64,000 nucleotides of DNA. It comes from JAAYZX01 sp040770645 (GTDB taxonomy: Bacteria > Actinomycetota > Thermoleophilia > RBG-16-64-13). The notes beneath the pieces were generated by a model. The model saw only the letters and a list, made by a program, of their open reading frames with translations. It was not told where the DNA came from and made no database searches. The stretch is from contig JAXGIS010000001.1 of assembly GCA_040770645.1 (NCBI GenBank), positions 302,130-366,129 of the forward strand, read 5' to 3'. Shown here in pieces: positions 18,675 through 26,908 of this stretch (within the stretch, counting starts at the first letter, position 1; the number at the start of each line of letters is the position of its first letter). A program made the translations under genes and the position numbers.

Positions 18675-19130
18675 ATGCCTTTGACTGATATCAAGAGCAT
18701 CCTCGAAGTGGCCATCGGCAGAGAAGAAGAAGCGTACGAGTTCTACGCCAACGTCGCTGAGCGCATGACCAACCCGGCCGTGAAAGAGATCTTCGGCCAA
18801 CTGTCCCAGGATGAGCTCGGCCACAAAATGTTCCTGCTGGCTGCTCAGAAAGACGATCAAATCGTTGCCAAGCTCCCGGTGCCTGCCGACTACAAGGTGG
18901 CGGAGGCAACGGAGCTGCCGGCCCTGTCCATCGACATGAAACCGGCGGACGCGGTGGCGCTGGCAATGAAGAAGGAACAGCAGTCGGTGGAGCTCTATCG
19001 CGGACTCGCGCAGGCGGCGTCCGACCCCACGTTGGCCGCAATGTTCGAGAACTTGGCCCGCATGGAGCTGGGCCACAAGGCGCGGCTCGAGACTATGTTC
19101 GTGGACATCGGCTACCCGGAGGTCTTCTGA
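18675..19130 (+). CDS. Rubrerythrin-like ferritin-family diiron protein
   Basis: A 151-residue four-helix-bundle protein with two repeats of the diiron pattern: REEEAYEFY then DELGHK, and KEQQSVELY then MELGHK. Each supplies a Glu and an ExxH motif. There is no C-terminal rubredoxin domain. It lies between fdhA and the nuoEF fusion, with 30 bases before it and 1 after, so it is in the operon; peroxide defence of the oxygen-sensitive enzyme is a reasonable inference. Confidence 0.85.
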   Translation: MPLTDIKSILEVAIGREEEAYEFYANVAERMTNPAVKEIFGQLSQDELGHKMFLLAAQKDDQIVAKLPVPADYKVAEATELPALSIDMKPADAVALAMKKEQQSVELYRGLAQAASDPTLAAMFENLARMELGHKARLETMFVDIGYPEVF

Positions 19131-19131
19131 C

Positions 19132-20898
19132 ATGAAACCCGACGTGCGAGCGCAGATCCTGGATCTGGCGGCCACGTATCCCACCCCCCGGGCGGCCGTG
19201 TTGTCCGCCCTACAAATGGTGCAAGAGGCTGAAGGCGGCCGGCTTTCCGCCGACGACCTGACAGAGGTAGCGAAGCTGCTCGACGTGCCGCTGGGAACGG
19301 TGTACGCCACCGTCAGCTACTACACGATGCTGAACCTGAAGCCGGTCGGCACCTATCACCTGCAGCTCGATACCAACATCTCCGCCAAACTGGCCGGAGC
19401 CGATGACCTGCTCGCCCACATGGAGCAGGCTTTGGGGATCAGCGCGGGAGAGACAACGTCCGACGGGCTCTTCACGCTTTCCACAGTGGAAGATCTGGGA
19501 GCGTGTGGCACCTGCCCCGTGCTCCAGGTCAACGACCGTTACTACGAGAACATGACGGCCGAGAAGTTCGACGAACTACTTGCGAGCCTCAAACAAGGCG
19601 TAATGCCCGACTGGAAGACGGAAGGCAACTGGGGCACGGAGTGCAACATCCTTCTGGCCCGCCGCGGCAAGGCCGACTCCACGGCCTTGGCCGGATATGT
19701 GGCGGACGGCGGTTACCAGGCATTGGAGAAGGCTCTCACCCTGTCGCCGGCTGAGATTGTGCAGATGGTCAAAGACTCGGGGTTGCGGGGGCGTGGCGGT
19801 GCCGGCTTCCCCGCCGGGGTCAAGTGGGGCTTCCTGCCCAAGGACTCCACCAAGCCCGTATATCTCGTCTGCAATGCGGATGAAGGTGAACCGGGTACCT
19901 TCAAAGACCGCCAGATCATGGAGTTCGATCCGCACCTGCTCATCGAAGGCATGGCGGTGAGCGGCTACGCGGTGGGTGCCAAGCTCGGCTACATTTACAT
20001 CCGAGGCGAGTTCGCCTGGATTGCCGACATCTTGGAACGCGCCATTGCCGAAGCGCGCGCAGCCGGCAAGCTGGGAAACAACATCCTGGGTCGTGGCGTG
20101 GAGTTCGACATCCGCGTGGCGCGGGGTGCCGGTGCGTACGTGTGCGGTGAGGAGACCGCCCTGATCGAATCGCTCGAGGGCAAGCGCGGCAATCCTCGTC
20201 TGCGTCCCCCGTACCCGGCGGTGTCGGGTGTCTTTGGTTGCCCCACCGTGGTCAACAACGTGGAGACATTGGCCTGTGTGCCCTATATCGTGCTGCAGGG
20301 AGCCGAGGCTTTTCGTCAGATAGGCACGCCCAACAACTCCGGCCCCAAGCTGTTCGGTGTGTCCGGCCACGTCAAGAACCCGGGAGTGTATGAGTTCCCG
20401 ATGGGTGTGTCCCTCGCCAAGGTGCTGGAGGCCGCCGGTGGTGTTGTGGGCAATCTCAAAGCCGTTATCGTCGGCGGTCTGTCCACGCCCATCCTGAAGG
20501 CCGAGGAGTGCCGCGATCTCACCTTGGATTATGATACGTGCGCCGCGGCGGGCACTGCGCTCGGCTCGGGTGGCATCATAGTCATGAACGACACGGTGGA
20601 TATCCCGGAGATCGCCCTCCGGACCATAGAGTTCTACGCTCACGAGTCGTGCGGCCAGTGCACTCCCTGCCGTCAGGGCTCCACGACCATCAAGCAGATG
20701 CTTCGCCGCGTGGTCGGGGGCAAGGGCGGCTCGGAAGACTTGGCCAACGTCCTGCAGTTGTGCAAGATCATCAAGGGAAACACGCTGTGCCCCATGGGCG
20801 ATGCTTTCTCCATGCCCATTGAGGCCATGGTTCTCAAGTACAAAGACGAGTTCGAGAGCCTCCTCCTGACGCGGGCTCCGACCAGTAGCAGCCGGTAG
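19132..20898 (+). CDS. NuoE-NuoF fusion, NADH-binding diaphorase subunit of formate dehydrogenase
   Basis: Residues ~1-160 are a thioredoxin-like NuoE domain and ~170-585 a NuoF domain. NuoF is complete: GLRGRGGAGFPAGVKW (FMN), CNADEGEPGTFKDR, YVCGEETALIESLEG and the [4Fe-4S] site ESCGQCTPCR plus the Cys of NTLCPMGD. In the NuoE part three of the four usual [2Fe-2S] cysteines are replaced: D80 and A85 in DTNISAK, D121 in EDLGACGTCP; only C125 remains, with an extra C128. The domain fusion and position after fdhA indicate the NAD(P)-reducing module of a soluble formate dehydrogenase. Confidence 0.93.
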   Translation: MKPDVRAQILDLAATYPTPRAAVLSALQMVQEAEGGRLSADDLTEVAKLLDVPLGTVYATVSYYTMLNLKPVGTYHLQLDTNISAKLAGADDLLAHMEQALGISAGETTSDGLFTLSTVEDLGACGTCPVLQVNDRYYENMTAEKFDELLASLKQGVMPDWKTEGNWGTECNILLARRGKADSTALAGYVADGGYQALEKALTLSPAEIVQMVKDSGLRGRGGAGFPAGVKWGFLPKDSTKPVYLVCNADEGEPGTFKDRQIMEFDPHLLIEGMAVSGYAVGAKLGYIYIRGEFAWIADILERAIAEARAAGKLGNNILGRGVEFDIRVARGAGAYVCGEETALIESLEGKRGNPRLRPPYPAVSGVFGCPTVVNNVETLACVPYIVLQGAEAFRQIGTPNNSGPKLFGVSGHVKNPGVYEFPMGVSLAKVLEAAGGVVGNLKAVIVGGLSTPILKAEECRDLTLDYDTCAAAGTALGSGGIIVMNDTVDIPEIALRTIEFYAHESCGQCTPCRQGSTTIKQMLRRVVGGKGGSEDLANVLQLCKIIKGNTLCPMGDAFSMPIEAMVLKYKDEFESLLLTRAPTSSSR

Positions 20899-20919
20899 TA
20901 GATCGCGGCTTTGCGCAGT

Positions 20920-20955
20920 GGGGCCGCCCCCGTAGCGGGGGCGGCCCCCGTTTCC
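20920..20955 (+). terminator. Terminator of the fdhA operon
   Basis: A 13-base-pair GC stem (20920-20932 with 20936-20948), loop TAG, followed by CGTTT. It is also positioned to end the convergent CoA-transferase operon. Confidence 0.8.
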
Positions 20956-20960
20956 GGCGG

Positions 20961-21782
20961 TCAGGTCCGCAAGACTCCCTGTGTGTCTATGCGCGTACGC
21001 AAAATCCTCAACTCCTCCGGGGTGGGGAGCGGCGCGTCGTCCAGGGTGTCTGGGATGAGCAGCCGAAAGCCCGTGTTGGCCAGCACTTCGTCGATGGTCA
21101 CACCGGGCAACAGGTGCTTCAGGCGCATGTGCTTGGTTTCGGGCTCAAAATCCATGATGGCTTTGGGTGTTACTACGTACTTGGGCCCTCCCCCCGGAAG
21201 CCCGAGACGCTGACGGTGATCGCCTCCGTCGCCGAACCCGAAGGCAGAGCGGTAATCGCACTTCTCCACGAGCACCCGCGGGGTGTGATTGCCCACATGG
21301 ATCATGTAGTGGCGGACCAGAGCGGCTACCGTGGAGCTGCCCACGCTGCCTGGGCCGCGAAAGGTTAGGTTTCGGGGGTCGTCGCCTATGCCGATGAGGT
21401 TGGTGTTGCCGAACTTGTCGATTTGCAGGGCTCCGGTGAAACTCCACTCCATGCGCGGCACGGCGTCCAGCAAGGCATCCAGGCTCCACACCGACTCCGC
21501 CCAGCGGCTGAGACGGGGGCTGGCCACTTGTCCCAGATCGTGAAAGCGCTCCACCCGTGCCAAATTCATGAAGTAGGAGAGAGCGCTGATTTTGATGTCC
21601 GGACAGCGCGTGAGATGGGCCAGAAGCACGCCGGCGGTGGAGACGGGCAGGTTGGTGCCCAGAGCCACGTAGTCACCGTTGCGCATCTGCCGGGCAATGA
21701 ACACCGACATCAACTCCTTGGCGTGAGCCGGGGCGGCGAGGATGTCGGCGGGGGGATCGGGGAGGGGATCCGGGTTGGACAT
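20961..21782 (-). CDS. CoA-transferase subunit B (IpdB/GctB-like)
   Basis: A 273-residue class I CoA-transferase-family beta subunit. RQMRNGDYVALGTNLPVSTA near residue 31, FGNTNLIGIGD and FRGPGSVGSS are typical of glutaconate CoA-transferase/IpdB-type subunits. It lies 5 bases after subunit A on the same strand, so they form a heterodimer operon. Members act on acyl-CoA ring-cleavage products or dicarboxylates; the substrate cannot be fixed from sequence. Confidence 0.83.
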   Translation of the reverse strand: MSNPDPLPDPPADILAAPAHAKELMSVFIARQMRNGDYVALGTNLPVSTAGVLLAHLTRCPDIKISALSYFMNLARVERFHDLGQVASPRLSRWAESVWSLDALLDAVPRMEWSFTGALQIDKFGNTNLIGIGDDPRNLTFRGPGSVGSSTVAALVRHYMIHVGNHTPRVLVEKCDYRSAFGFGDGGDHRQRLGLPGGGPKYVVTPKAIMDFEPETKHMRLKHLLPGVTIDEVLANTGFRLLIPDTLDDAPLPTPEELRILRTRIDTQGVLRT

Positions 21783-21787
21783 GATTC

Positions 21788-22696
21788 TCAGCTCTCCTCG
21801 TCCAATCGTTCCAGGCTGAGTTTGAACATGTTACTCATGCCCACCATCTCACAGTACTCACCGTGGGTGGCCGGGCCGTCGATGAATCGGGCCACGTAGT
21901 CGGTCCATAGATGGGTGTCGCCCGCCAGGTAGGCTTTGGCGCCCTCCACGAACAAGCGCAAACGCTCCGTGTCCAGTCGATAGAAGTTGTGGGACCCGCC
22001 CGGATGGGCACCGTACGGCGCCTCCACGATGACGTCGACGAAGGCGGAGGGGAGCGTGGTGAGCAACGAGTTGCCACGGATGGTGGCATTGGGCACCAGC
22101 CGTTCCACAGTCACGATCACGGTCTTGGCTGCTTGGGCGAACAGATGATCGATGAACAGGGGGCCGAAGTGCTGCACGTTTCCCCAGCGATCGGCACGCG
22201 TAGCGTGCAGGATGGCCACGTCTATCTCCATGGGACGCACCACGGCTATGGGGGGCCCTCCCGATGGGCTGGGGATCACGTCCACCTGCGGATTCAGGTC
22301 GGGTATGGAGGTGCCGATCACGCTGACCGGCAGGAAAGGTACGCGCTGGATCTGGGCCTTCAGCATGGCGATGAGAGTGCCGTTGTCCACTTCATCCACC
22401 TGGAAGCGCCGTCCGGCCCACTTCTGGAAGAACGGCAACACGGGTGCCAGAGCCTCTGCGCCGCAATAGGGGGTGATGAGGCGGTCGATCATGCCGTGGG
22501 CAAGCATGAGATCCACCTCGGGCCCGGAGGGAGCCGCCACCACGGTCAGGTGTTTGCGCCGCAGTTTGGTGAGGCGGCGCACTAGGGCGCACGGCTTGTT
22601 GGTGGTGATGAACCCGCCGATGCCGATGGTGGTACCGTCCGGGATGAGTTCGGCCGCGTCCTCCATGGTCATGAGCTTGGGCGTCCGCGTGTTCAT
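21788..22696 (-). CDS. CoA-transferase subunit A (IpdA/GctA-like)
   Basis: The 302-residue alpha subunit has the N-terminal family signature LIPDGTTIGIGGFITTNKP, then MLAHGMIDRLITPYCG and HATRADRWGNVQHFG. ATG 22696 is chosen since the family starts just before MTMEDAAELI; a slightly longer frame exists upstream. It is the first gene of the two-gene operon and is divergent from tRNA-Lys. Confidence 0.85.
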   Translation of the reverse strand: MNTRTPKLMTMEDAAELIPDGTTIGIGGFITTNKPCALVRRLTKLRRKHLTVVAAPSGPEVDLMLAHGMIDRLITPYCGAEALAPVLPFFQKWAGRRFQVDEVDNGTLIAMLKAQIQRVPFLPVSVIGTSIPDLNPQVDVIPSPSGGPPIAVVRPMEIDVAILHATRADRWGNVQHFGPLFIDHLFAQAAKTVIVTVERLVPNATIRGNSLLTTLPSAFVDVIVEAPYGAHPGGSHNFYRLDTERLRLFVEGAKAYLAGDTHLWTDYVARFIDGPATHGEYCEMVGMSNMFKLSLERLDEES

Positions 22697-22748
22697 GGCG
22701 TCGCCAGTGTAGCATCCTGTGCGGCGGGCGGGTTGCACAAAGCCGCCA

Positions 22749-22779
22749 TTGACGACACGGGGTCCCCGTCTGCTATTAT
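22749..22779 (+). promoter_or_regulatory. Probable promoter for tRNA-Lys (CTT)
   Basis: TTGACG (22749-22754), 19-base spacer, TATTAT (22774-22779), 13 bases before the tRNA. The spacer is slightly long. Confidence 0.55.
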
Positions 22780-22792
22780 CGTTTCTCGCCGT

Positions 22793-22865
22793 GCGGGCAT
22801 AGCTTAGCTGGTAGAGCAGGGGACTCTTAATCCCAAGGTCGAAGGTTCGAATCCTTCTGCCCGCA
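22793..22865 (+). tRNA. tRNA-Lys (anticodon CTT)
   Basis: Acceptor GCGGGCA/TGCCCGC, anticodon loop CTCTTAA, T arm GAAGG/CCTTC. CCA not encoded. A long minus-strand reading frame runs into it from the other side. Confidence 0.95.
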
Positions 22866-24692
22866 CCTCCGCCCTCCTCTCATCCTCACCCCTTGCGATA
22901 GTGCAGTCTCCTGCGGCCACCTAATCTGTCGCGGCCACTGTTCCACTCCGGATCCCTTCGAGGCACATCGAGGGTGGCACCCATACGGCGGGTGTATGTT
23001 ATAGGTCTTGCATATATTTAGATGCAATATGAAGTGCAAATAGGATCGTGAGCGTGTCTCACGGCGCGGTGGAAGACCGACTTCGCCCCGCACGCCGCCG
23101 CCCGTGGCGAACTGCACGATCATGCGATCGATGACCCACTCCACCGGAGCGCGATCATCGGTCCACGGCCGGGTGACAGGCTCAGCAGGGTGGAGTTGAG
23201 CGGCCATAAGCGCGGTCATGTCGAGGAGTTCCGGCGCCGCGCCTGCCAGGCGGGCGGCGGCTTCCTCCAGGCTGATGGGCTGCTTGAAGCCGAGCACGTA
23301 CTGGTTGAAAGTGAGCGCGGGCCAAACCAGTACTTGGGGAAACTCATAAGTCAGCGTCCCCGCGATCTCGCGAACCAGCCGGTCATCTCCGGGCACCTGC
23401 GACACGTTAAGGGCTAGGATTCCGTCAGGGGCCAGGCGTTCATAGCAGAGACGGAAGAATTCACGGGTGGCAAGGTAGAAGGGCACGTAGGGTTGACGAT
23501 AGGCTTCGGCGATGATGATGTCGTACGTACGGGAGGAGAGGAGTAGAAAGGGGCGGGCGTCCTCGTCGTAAGCTGTGTGGGCCGGATTCTCGCTTAGTCC
23601 GAAGAAGCGGCGTCCCACCTCGGTCACCGCCGGGTCGATCTCGACCCCGTCCACCTGCCACTCGGGATAGAAGCGTCCGTAGGCTCGAGCGATGGTGCCA
23701 CCGGCGTTGCCCAGCACGGCCACGCTGCCCGGCCCGCGCCCCAAGAGCAGCGGCGGCGTGAGTGACATATCCCACGGCCCGCCCGTGAGCACGGTGTCCG
23801 GGCGCCAAGTGGAGTGAAGGGCGTGTCCTTCGTTGAGGTACAGGTCGCGGGCGGGACCCTGCTCCACGACTTGAATGAACTGGTACAGGGATTCCTCCTC
23901 GTGGATCAGGTGCGGCTGAGCCTTCACCGCTCCCGGCGGCACGGCCAAGAGCGCGGCCAACGCCAGTACGGCGATGAGGGCGTAGCGGCCCAGCAGGAGG
24001 GCACCCGAGACGGCGATGAGCACGGCGCACCCCAGCAGCGTACGCTGCGTGCCGACCAGAGGAATGGTGAGGAGCGCAGGCAGGAAGGTCCCCAGCAGGC
24101 TGCCCACCGTGGACAAAGCGAAAACGCGGCCGGCCACCTGTCCGGCTCGCGTGACGTCATTCATACCCAAGCGGATGGCGAAGGGGGTTACCATGCCCAA
24201 GAGCGTGACCGGAGGCACGAAGAGCAGGAGAGAGGCGGCGAAGGAACCGATCACAGCCCCGGCGGAAAACTGGGCCATACCGCGCACGGATAGGTTGAGG
24301 AGGGGTTTGGCCACGAAGGGGATGAGGGCTATGAGTACGGCCGCGGTCAGGATCACCACGCCCAATACCCGTGGTCGCGGCCTGCTGTCGGCGAGGCGAC
24401 CGCCCAGCCAGTAGCCGAGCGACAGCGACGCTAGGATCAGGCCGATGATGTTGGCCCAAACCACGGTAGAGGCGCCGTAGTAGGGTGCCAGCAGGCGTGA
24501 GGCGCACATCTCGGTGGCCATAGAGCCGATGCCGGCCAGGAAAACCATGATGTAGAGAGTGGCGGGTCGTAACAGCGTGGGGGAAGCGTTCGCGCACGAG
24601 TCCGCATGAGATTCCGCCGGTGGAGGCTCCACGTGCGTGGGTAATGCGGTGGCTCCCTCGGTGGCCGCGGACTCGTGCGGGCGACCGGTCAT
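22827..24692 (-). CDS. Membrane-fused spermidine-synthase-like protein
   Basis: The N-terminal ~250 residues hold about seven membrane spans of the fused-MFS/spermidine-synthase family (LAGIGSMATEMCASRLLAPY, SLGYWLGGRLAD). The C-terminal half has a SAM-binding Rossmann fold: SVAVLGNAGGTIARAYG, VDGVEIDPAV, YDIIIAEAY, and ends with APVEWVIDRMI. Polyamine synthesis is not assured: such fusions often lack proven activity. About 85 residues after DRMIVQFATGG have no family character and run antisense through the tRNA-Lys gene; the natural end is probably near 23095 and a stop was lost by mutation or indel. Confidence 0.8.
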   Translation of the reverse strand: MTGRPHESAATEGATALPTHVEPPPAESHADSCANASPTLLRPATLYIMVFLAGIGSMATEMCASRLLAPYYGASTVVWANIIGLILASLSLGYWLGGRLADSRPRPRVLGVVILTAAVLIALIPFVAKPLLNLSVRGMAQFSAGAVIGSFAASLLLFVPPVTLLGMVTPFAIRLGMNDVTRAGQVAGRVFALSTVGSLLGTFLPALLTIPLVGTQRTLLGCAVLIAVSGALLLGRYALIAVLALAALLAVPPGAVKAQPHLIHEEESLYQFIQVVEQGPARDLYLNEGHALHSTWRPDTVLTGGPWDMSLTPPLLLGRGPGSVAVLGNAGGTIARAYGRFYPEWQVDGVEIDPAVTEVGRRFFGLSENPAHTAYDEDARPFLLLSSRTYDIIIAEAYRQPYVPFYLATREFFRLCYERLAPDGILALNVSQVPGDDRLVREIAGTLTYEFPQVLVWPALTFNQYVLGFKQPISLEEAAARLAGAAPELLDMTALMAAQLHPAEPVTRPWTDDRAPVEWVIDRMIVQFATGGGVRGEVGLPPRRETRSRSYLHFILHLNICKTYNIHPPYGCHPRCASKGSGVEQWPRQIRWPQETALSQGVRMRGGRRCGQKDSNLRPWD

Positions 24693-25154
24693 GACCGGGG
24701 ATCCCGACTCTCGGGGGCCGTGCTATTTGCCCGGGTCCACGTGGCCTTGGCCACAAACCCGGCTGCTAATCCCGCTCGGCAACCCCGCCGTCAACCGAGC
24801 CATCAACCCAGCCATGTATCCTCCTCTTTGGAGAAAACCACGTACCTCAACTTTGGCTATCTTTGGCTACGTATGTCAACTATATGCGATGATCCAGGAA
24901 GTTGGATGCGATGTGCTCAACCACGCAGACTCGGCGCGTCCTGCCGCATGGGTGGGGCACGTCTCGTGGCAGGGATGGTGGGCGGGCGGCGGCGACGATG
25001 GGAGGGCAGGTGAAGCGGCAACTGCGAAAACAGGGAGAAGAGTCGGTGATGGTAGCCTCTGCGTCGGTGCCGGCTCCGGTGCCGGCTCTGGTGCCCACCC
25101 GGCCGACCGCTCTTGTGGTTCGGGCGCCGTGGGCCCACGGCACGGCCGCTTAGT
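24693..25154. other. Intergenic region between divergent genes
   Basis: About 460 bases with no confident gene. Around 24750-24825 a degenerate short repeat (AACCC-GC / AACCGAGCC-like) is visible, followed by an AT-richer stretch (24833-24895). A short frame ends at 25153 just before the next start; it is Pro/Ala-rich and unlikely to be a gene. Confidence 0.35.
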
Positions 25155-25823
25155 ATGGCATTCGATACGTCTATCGACCGTTTCGTGACCCGGGCCGTGC
25201 TGTGGGCTCTTCCGGCTCGAGTCACGCCCAATCACGTCACGCTCTTTCGTCTTGGACTCTGTCCGGTGGCGGTGGCGGCCTATCTGGTGGGGCTGGTATG
25301 GCTTGCCGTGGTGGTCTTCGCGATAGCTGCGCTTCTCGATCTGGTCGATGGCACTCTCGCCCGCACTCGGGGCCCCATCACGCGGTTGGGGCTGTTTCTG
25401 GACCCGTTGGCCGACAAGCTCCTCATCGGAGCGATGCTCATCTGTGTGGGATGGCGATATCTGGTGGTCAAGATAGTGGTGGGCCTGATCGCCGTGGAGC
25501 TCGTGGCCCTCGTCAGCGCTCAGGCAACCGATCGCCGAATCGGATTGATGGCTAAATCAAATATTTTTGGAAAGATTAAGATGTGGTTCCAGAGTGTTGG
25601 AGTAGGGCTGCTTCTGCTTGCGGCGCTGGTAACCGGCTCCGCGGGGGCGGGCCTGGGGTTGTGGGGATCGTACCTGCTCTGGGGTGCACTCGCTTTGGGG
25701 TTGTTATCTGCGGGGACCCAGGCGGTGCAGAGCCCCTTACTGAGAGGGCGTGGTCGCGTACGGCAGGCTGCGGACGTGGCGGAGAAACCGGCATCCGCGG
25801 GTAGGCCGACGCAACGTGGCTAG
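25155..25823 (+). CDS. CDP-alcohol phosphatidyltransferase (PgsA-like)
   Basis: A 222-residue membrane enzyme with the full CDP-alcohol motif, DG-TL-AR-x8-G-LFL-D-PLA-D (DGTLARTRG ... GLFLDPLADK), at about residues 66-90, and at least four spans. It joins a CDP-activated lipid to an alcohol, for example in phosphatidylglycerol phosphate or phosphatidylinositol phosphate synthesis. The acceptor cannot be decided. An extended Ala/Arg-rich tail closes the protein. Confidence 0.88.
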   Translation: MAFDTSIDRFVTRAVLWALPARVTPNHVTLFRLGLCPVAVAAYLVGLVWLAVVVFAIAALLDLVDGTLARTRGPITRLGLFLDPLADKLLIGAMLICVGWRYLVVKIVVGLIAVELVALVSAQATDRRIGLMAKSNIFGKIKMWFQSVGVGLLLLAALVTGSAGAGLGLWGSYLLWGALALGLLSAGTQAVQSPLLRGRGRVRQAADVAEKPASAGRPTQRG

Positions 25824-25855
25824 ATTCTCGGCATCCGGGCATAGTTGAGTTAGAA

Positions 25856-26003
25856 GGTCAGAAGACCGCAGTAATCCCTTACCGGGGAGCGTTGACCTCA
25901 GAGGGCCTAATCGGTCGCCGGTAGCGCATTCTGCGCTCCATCCTCTGAGCGAGCGAGTGGCGAGACCCACCCGGGCCTGTGTAGGCCGGTGGCCCAACGG
26001 GCC
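25856..26003 (+). ncRNA. Structured 5' leader RNA upstream of the sortase gene
   Basis: Several inverted repeats stack up in 150 bases before the sortase start: GGTC-AGAA-GACC (25856-25867); CTCAGAGG (25897-25904) pairing with CCTCTGAG (25942-25949) and enclosing AGCGCA-TTC-TGCGCT (25923-25937); GGCCT-GTGT-AGGCC (25974-25987); GGCCC-AAC-GGGCC (25991-26003). GGTCA at 25856 can alternatively pair with TGACC near 25893. This resembles a riboswitch-like or attenuator leader but fits no class I know. Confidence 0.5.
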
Positions 26004-26032
26004 GATGGGATCGACACGAAGGAGGCTCGAGG

Positions 26033-26908
26033 ATGAGTAGGAGAGGTCATCCGCCCCGGTTTTGCGCCACTATCGTGCCGACTACGTCTGCAGTTGGGGT
26101 GACCGTACCCCCGCTGGCGGCCAAGATGGTCGCCGGGACGCAGGGAGGGGCACCCAACTCCGTTATGCCAACAGGGCGCCCCCTCGAGGCGCGAACGAGC
26201 CGGTGTGGGCGGAGGTGGCCTCTCGTTCTACTCCTACCCTGTGTTGCAGTCGTTCTCTTGTGGGCGATATGGTCGATATGGTCGGTCGTCCCCCGTCCGG
26301 GGGGAGTAGAGCGTATCACGAGCGCTTCCGTCACGGCGGGTGCCGACACTCGTGAACCCGACGGGGCGTTTGAGGTTGAGCGCAGCACTCCTATGACGCC
26401 AATGACGCCCACCGGTGTGTTCGCTCCGAACCCGGAGCCTGTGGCGGCCTTCCCCATCCACCCTATCGTGGAGCCGACGCGGATTGTCATACCGAGCCTC
26501 GGTGTGAACGCTGAGTTGGTGCCGGTGGGTCTGCTGGATGACGGTGCCATGGAAACACCGGCGTTCGGTATCGCCGGCTGGTACAGGCTGGGACCCGCGC
26601 CCGGCGCTGTTGGTCCCGCCGTCATTGTGGCCCACCTCGACACCAAGCACGGCCCCGACGTGTTCTATCGGCTGCGCGAGTTGCTGCCTGGAGATGGGAT
26701 CGAGGTTCACGGCGCGGGCGGAGAGGTCGCGGTATTCACCGTGGAATCACAAGAGGAAGTCCTGAAGAGGGAGCTCCCCACTGAACGCATCTGGAATCAA
26801 ACCACCCAGGCTGCATTGAGGTTGATCACCTGTGCTGGGGAGTTCGATACGGCTGGTGGCCACTATCTGTCTAACACCATCGTGTATGCACATTTGGAGG
26901 CGTCATGA
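26033..26908 (+). CDS. Class E/F-type sortase, catalytic Arg apparently missing
   Basis: A 291-residue type II membrane protein: cytoplasmic N-terminus, one span at ~63-84, linker, then a sortase domain. H201 (VIVAHLDTKHG) and C267 (LRLITCAGEFD) are the expected catalytic pair. The third residue, normally Arg in HY-R-x-N of this class, reads Leu (GHYLSNTIVYA, L279; codon CTG, one base from CGG). ATG 26033 follows GGAGG; an internal start at M45 is possible. The stop overlaps the start of the next exported protein (ATGA), so that protein is the probable partner. Confidence 0.82.
   Translation: MSRRGHPPRFCATIVPTTSAVGVTVPPLAAKMVAGTQGGAPNSVMPTGRPLEARTSRCGRRWPLVLLLPCVAVVLLWAIWSIWSVVPRPGGVERITSASVTAGADTREPDGAFEVERSTPMTPMTPTGVFAPNPEPVAAFPIHPIVEPTRIVIPSLGVNAELVPVGLLDDGAMETPAFGIAGWYRLGPAPGAVGPAVIVAHLDTKHGPDVFYRLRELLPGDGIEVHGAGGEVAVFTVESQEEVLKRELPTERIWNQTTQAALRLITCAGEFDTAGGHYLSNTIVYAHLEAS

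Noticed and set aside
19576..20643. 355-residue minus-strand frame
   Set aside because: Shadow of the NuoF domain; no motif.
22827..23095. C-terminal domain of the spermidine-synthase homologue
   Set aside because: The tail overlaps tRNA-Lys in antisense and has no family features.
25856..26003. c-di-GMP or c-di-AMP riboswitch before the sortase
   Set aside because: The conserved GCAAAGCC core of GEMM-I and the ydaO signatures are absent.
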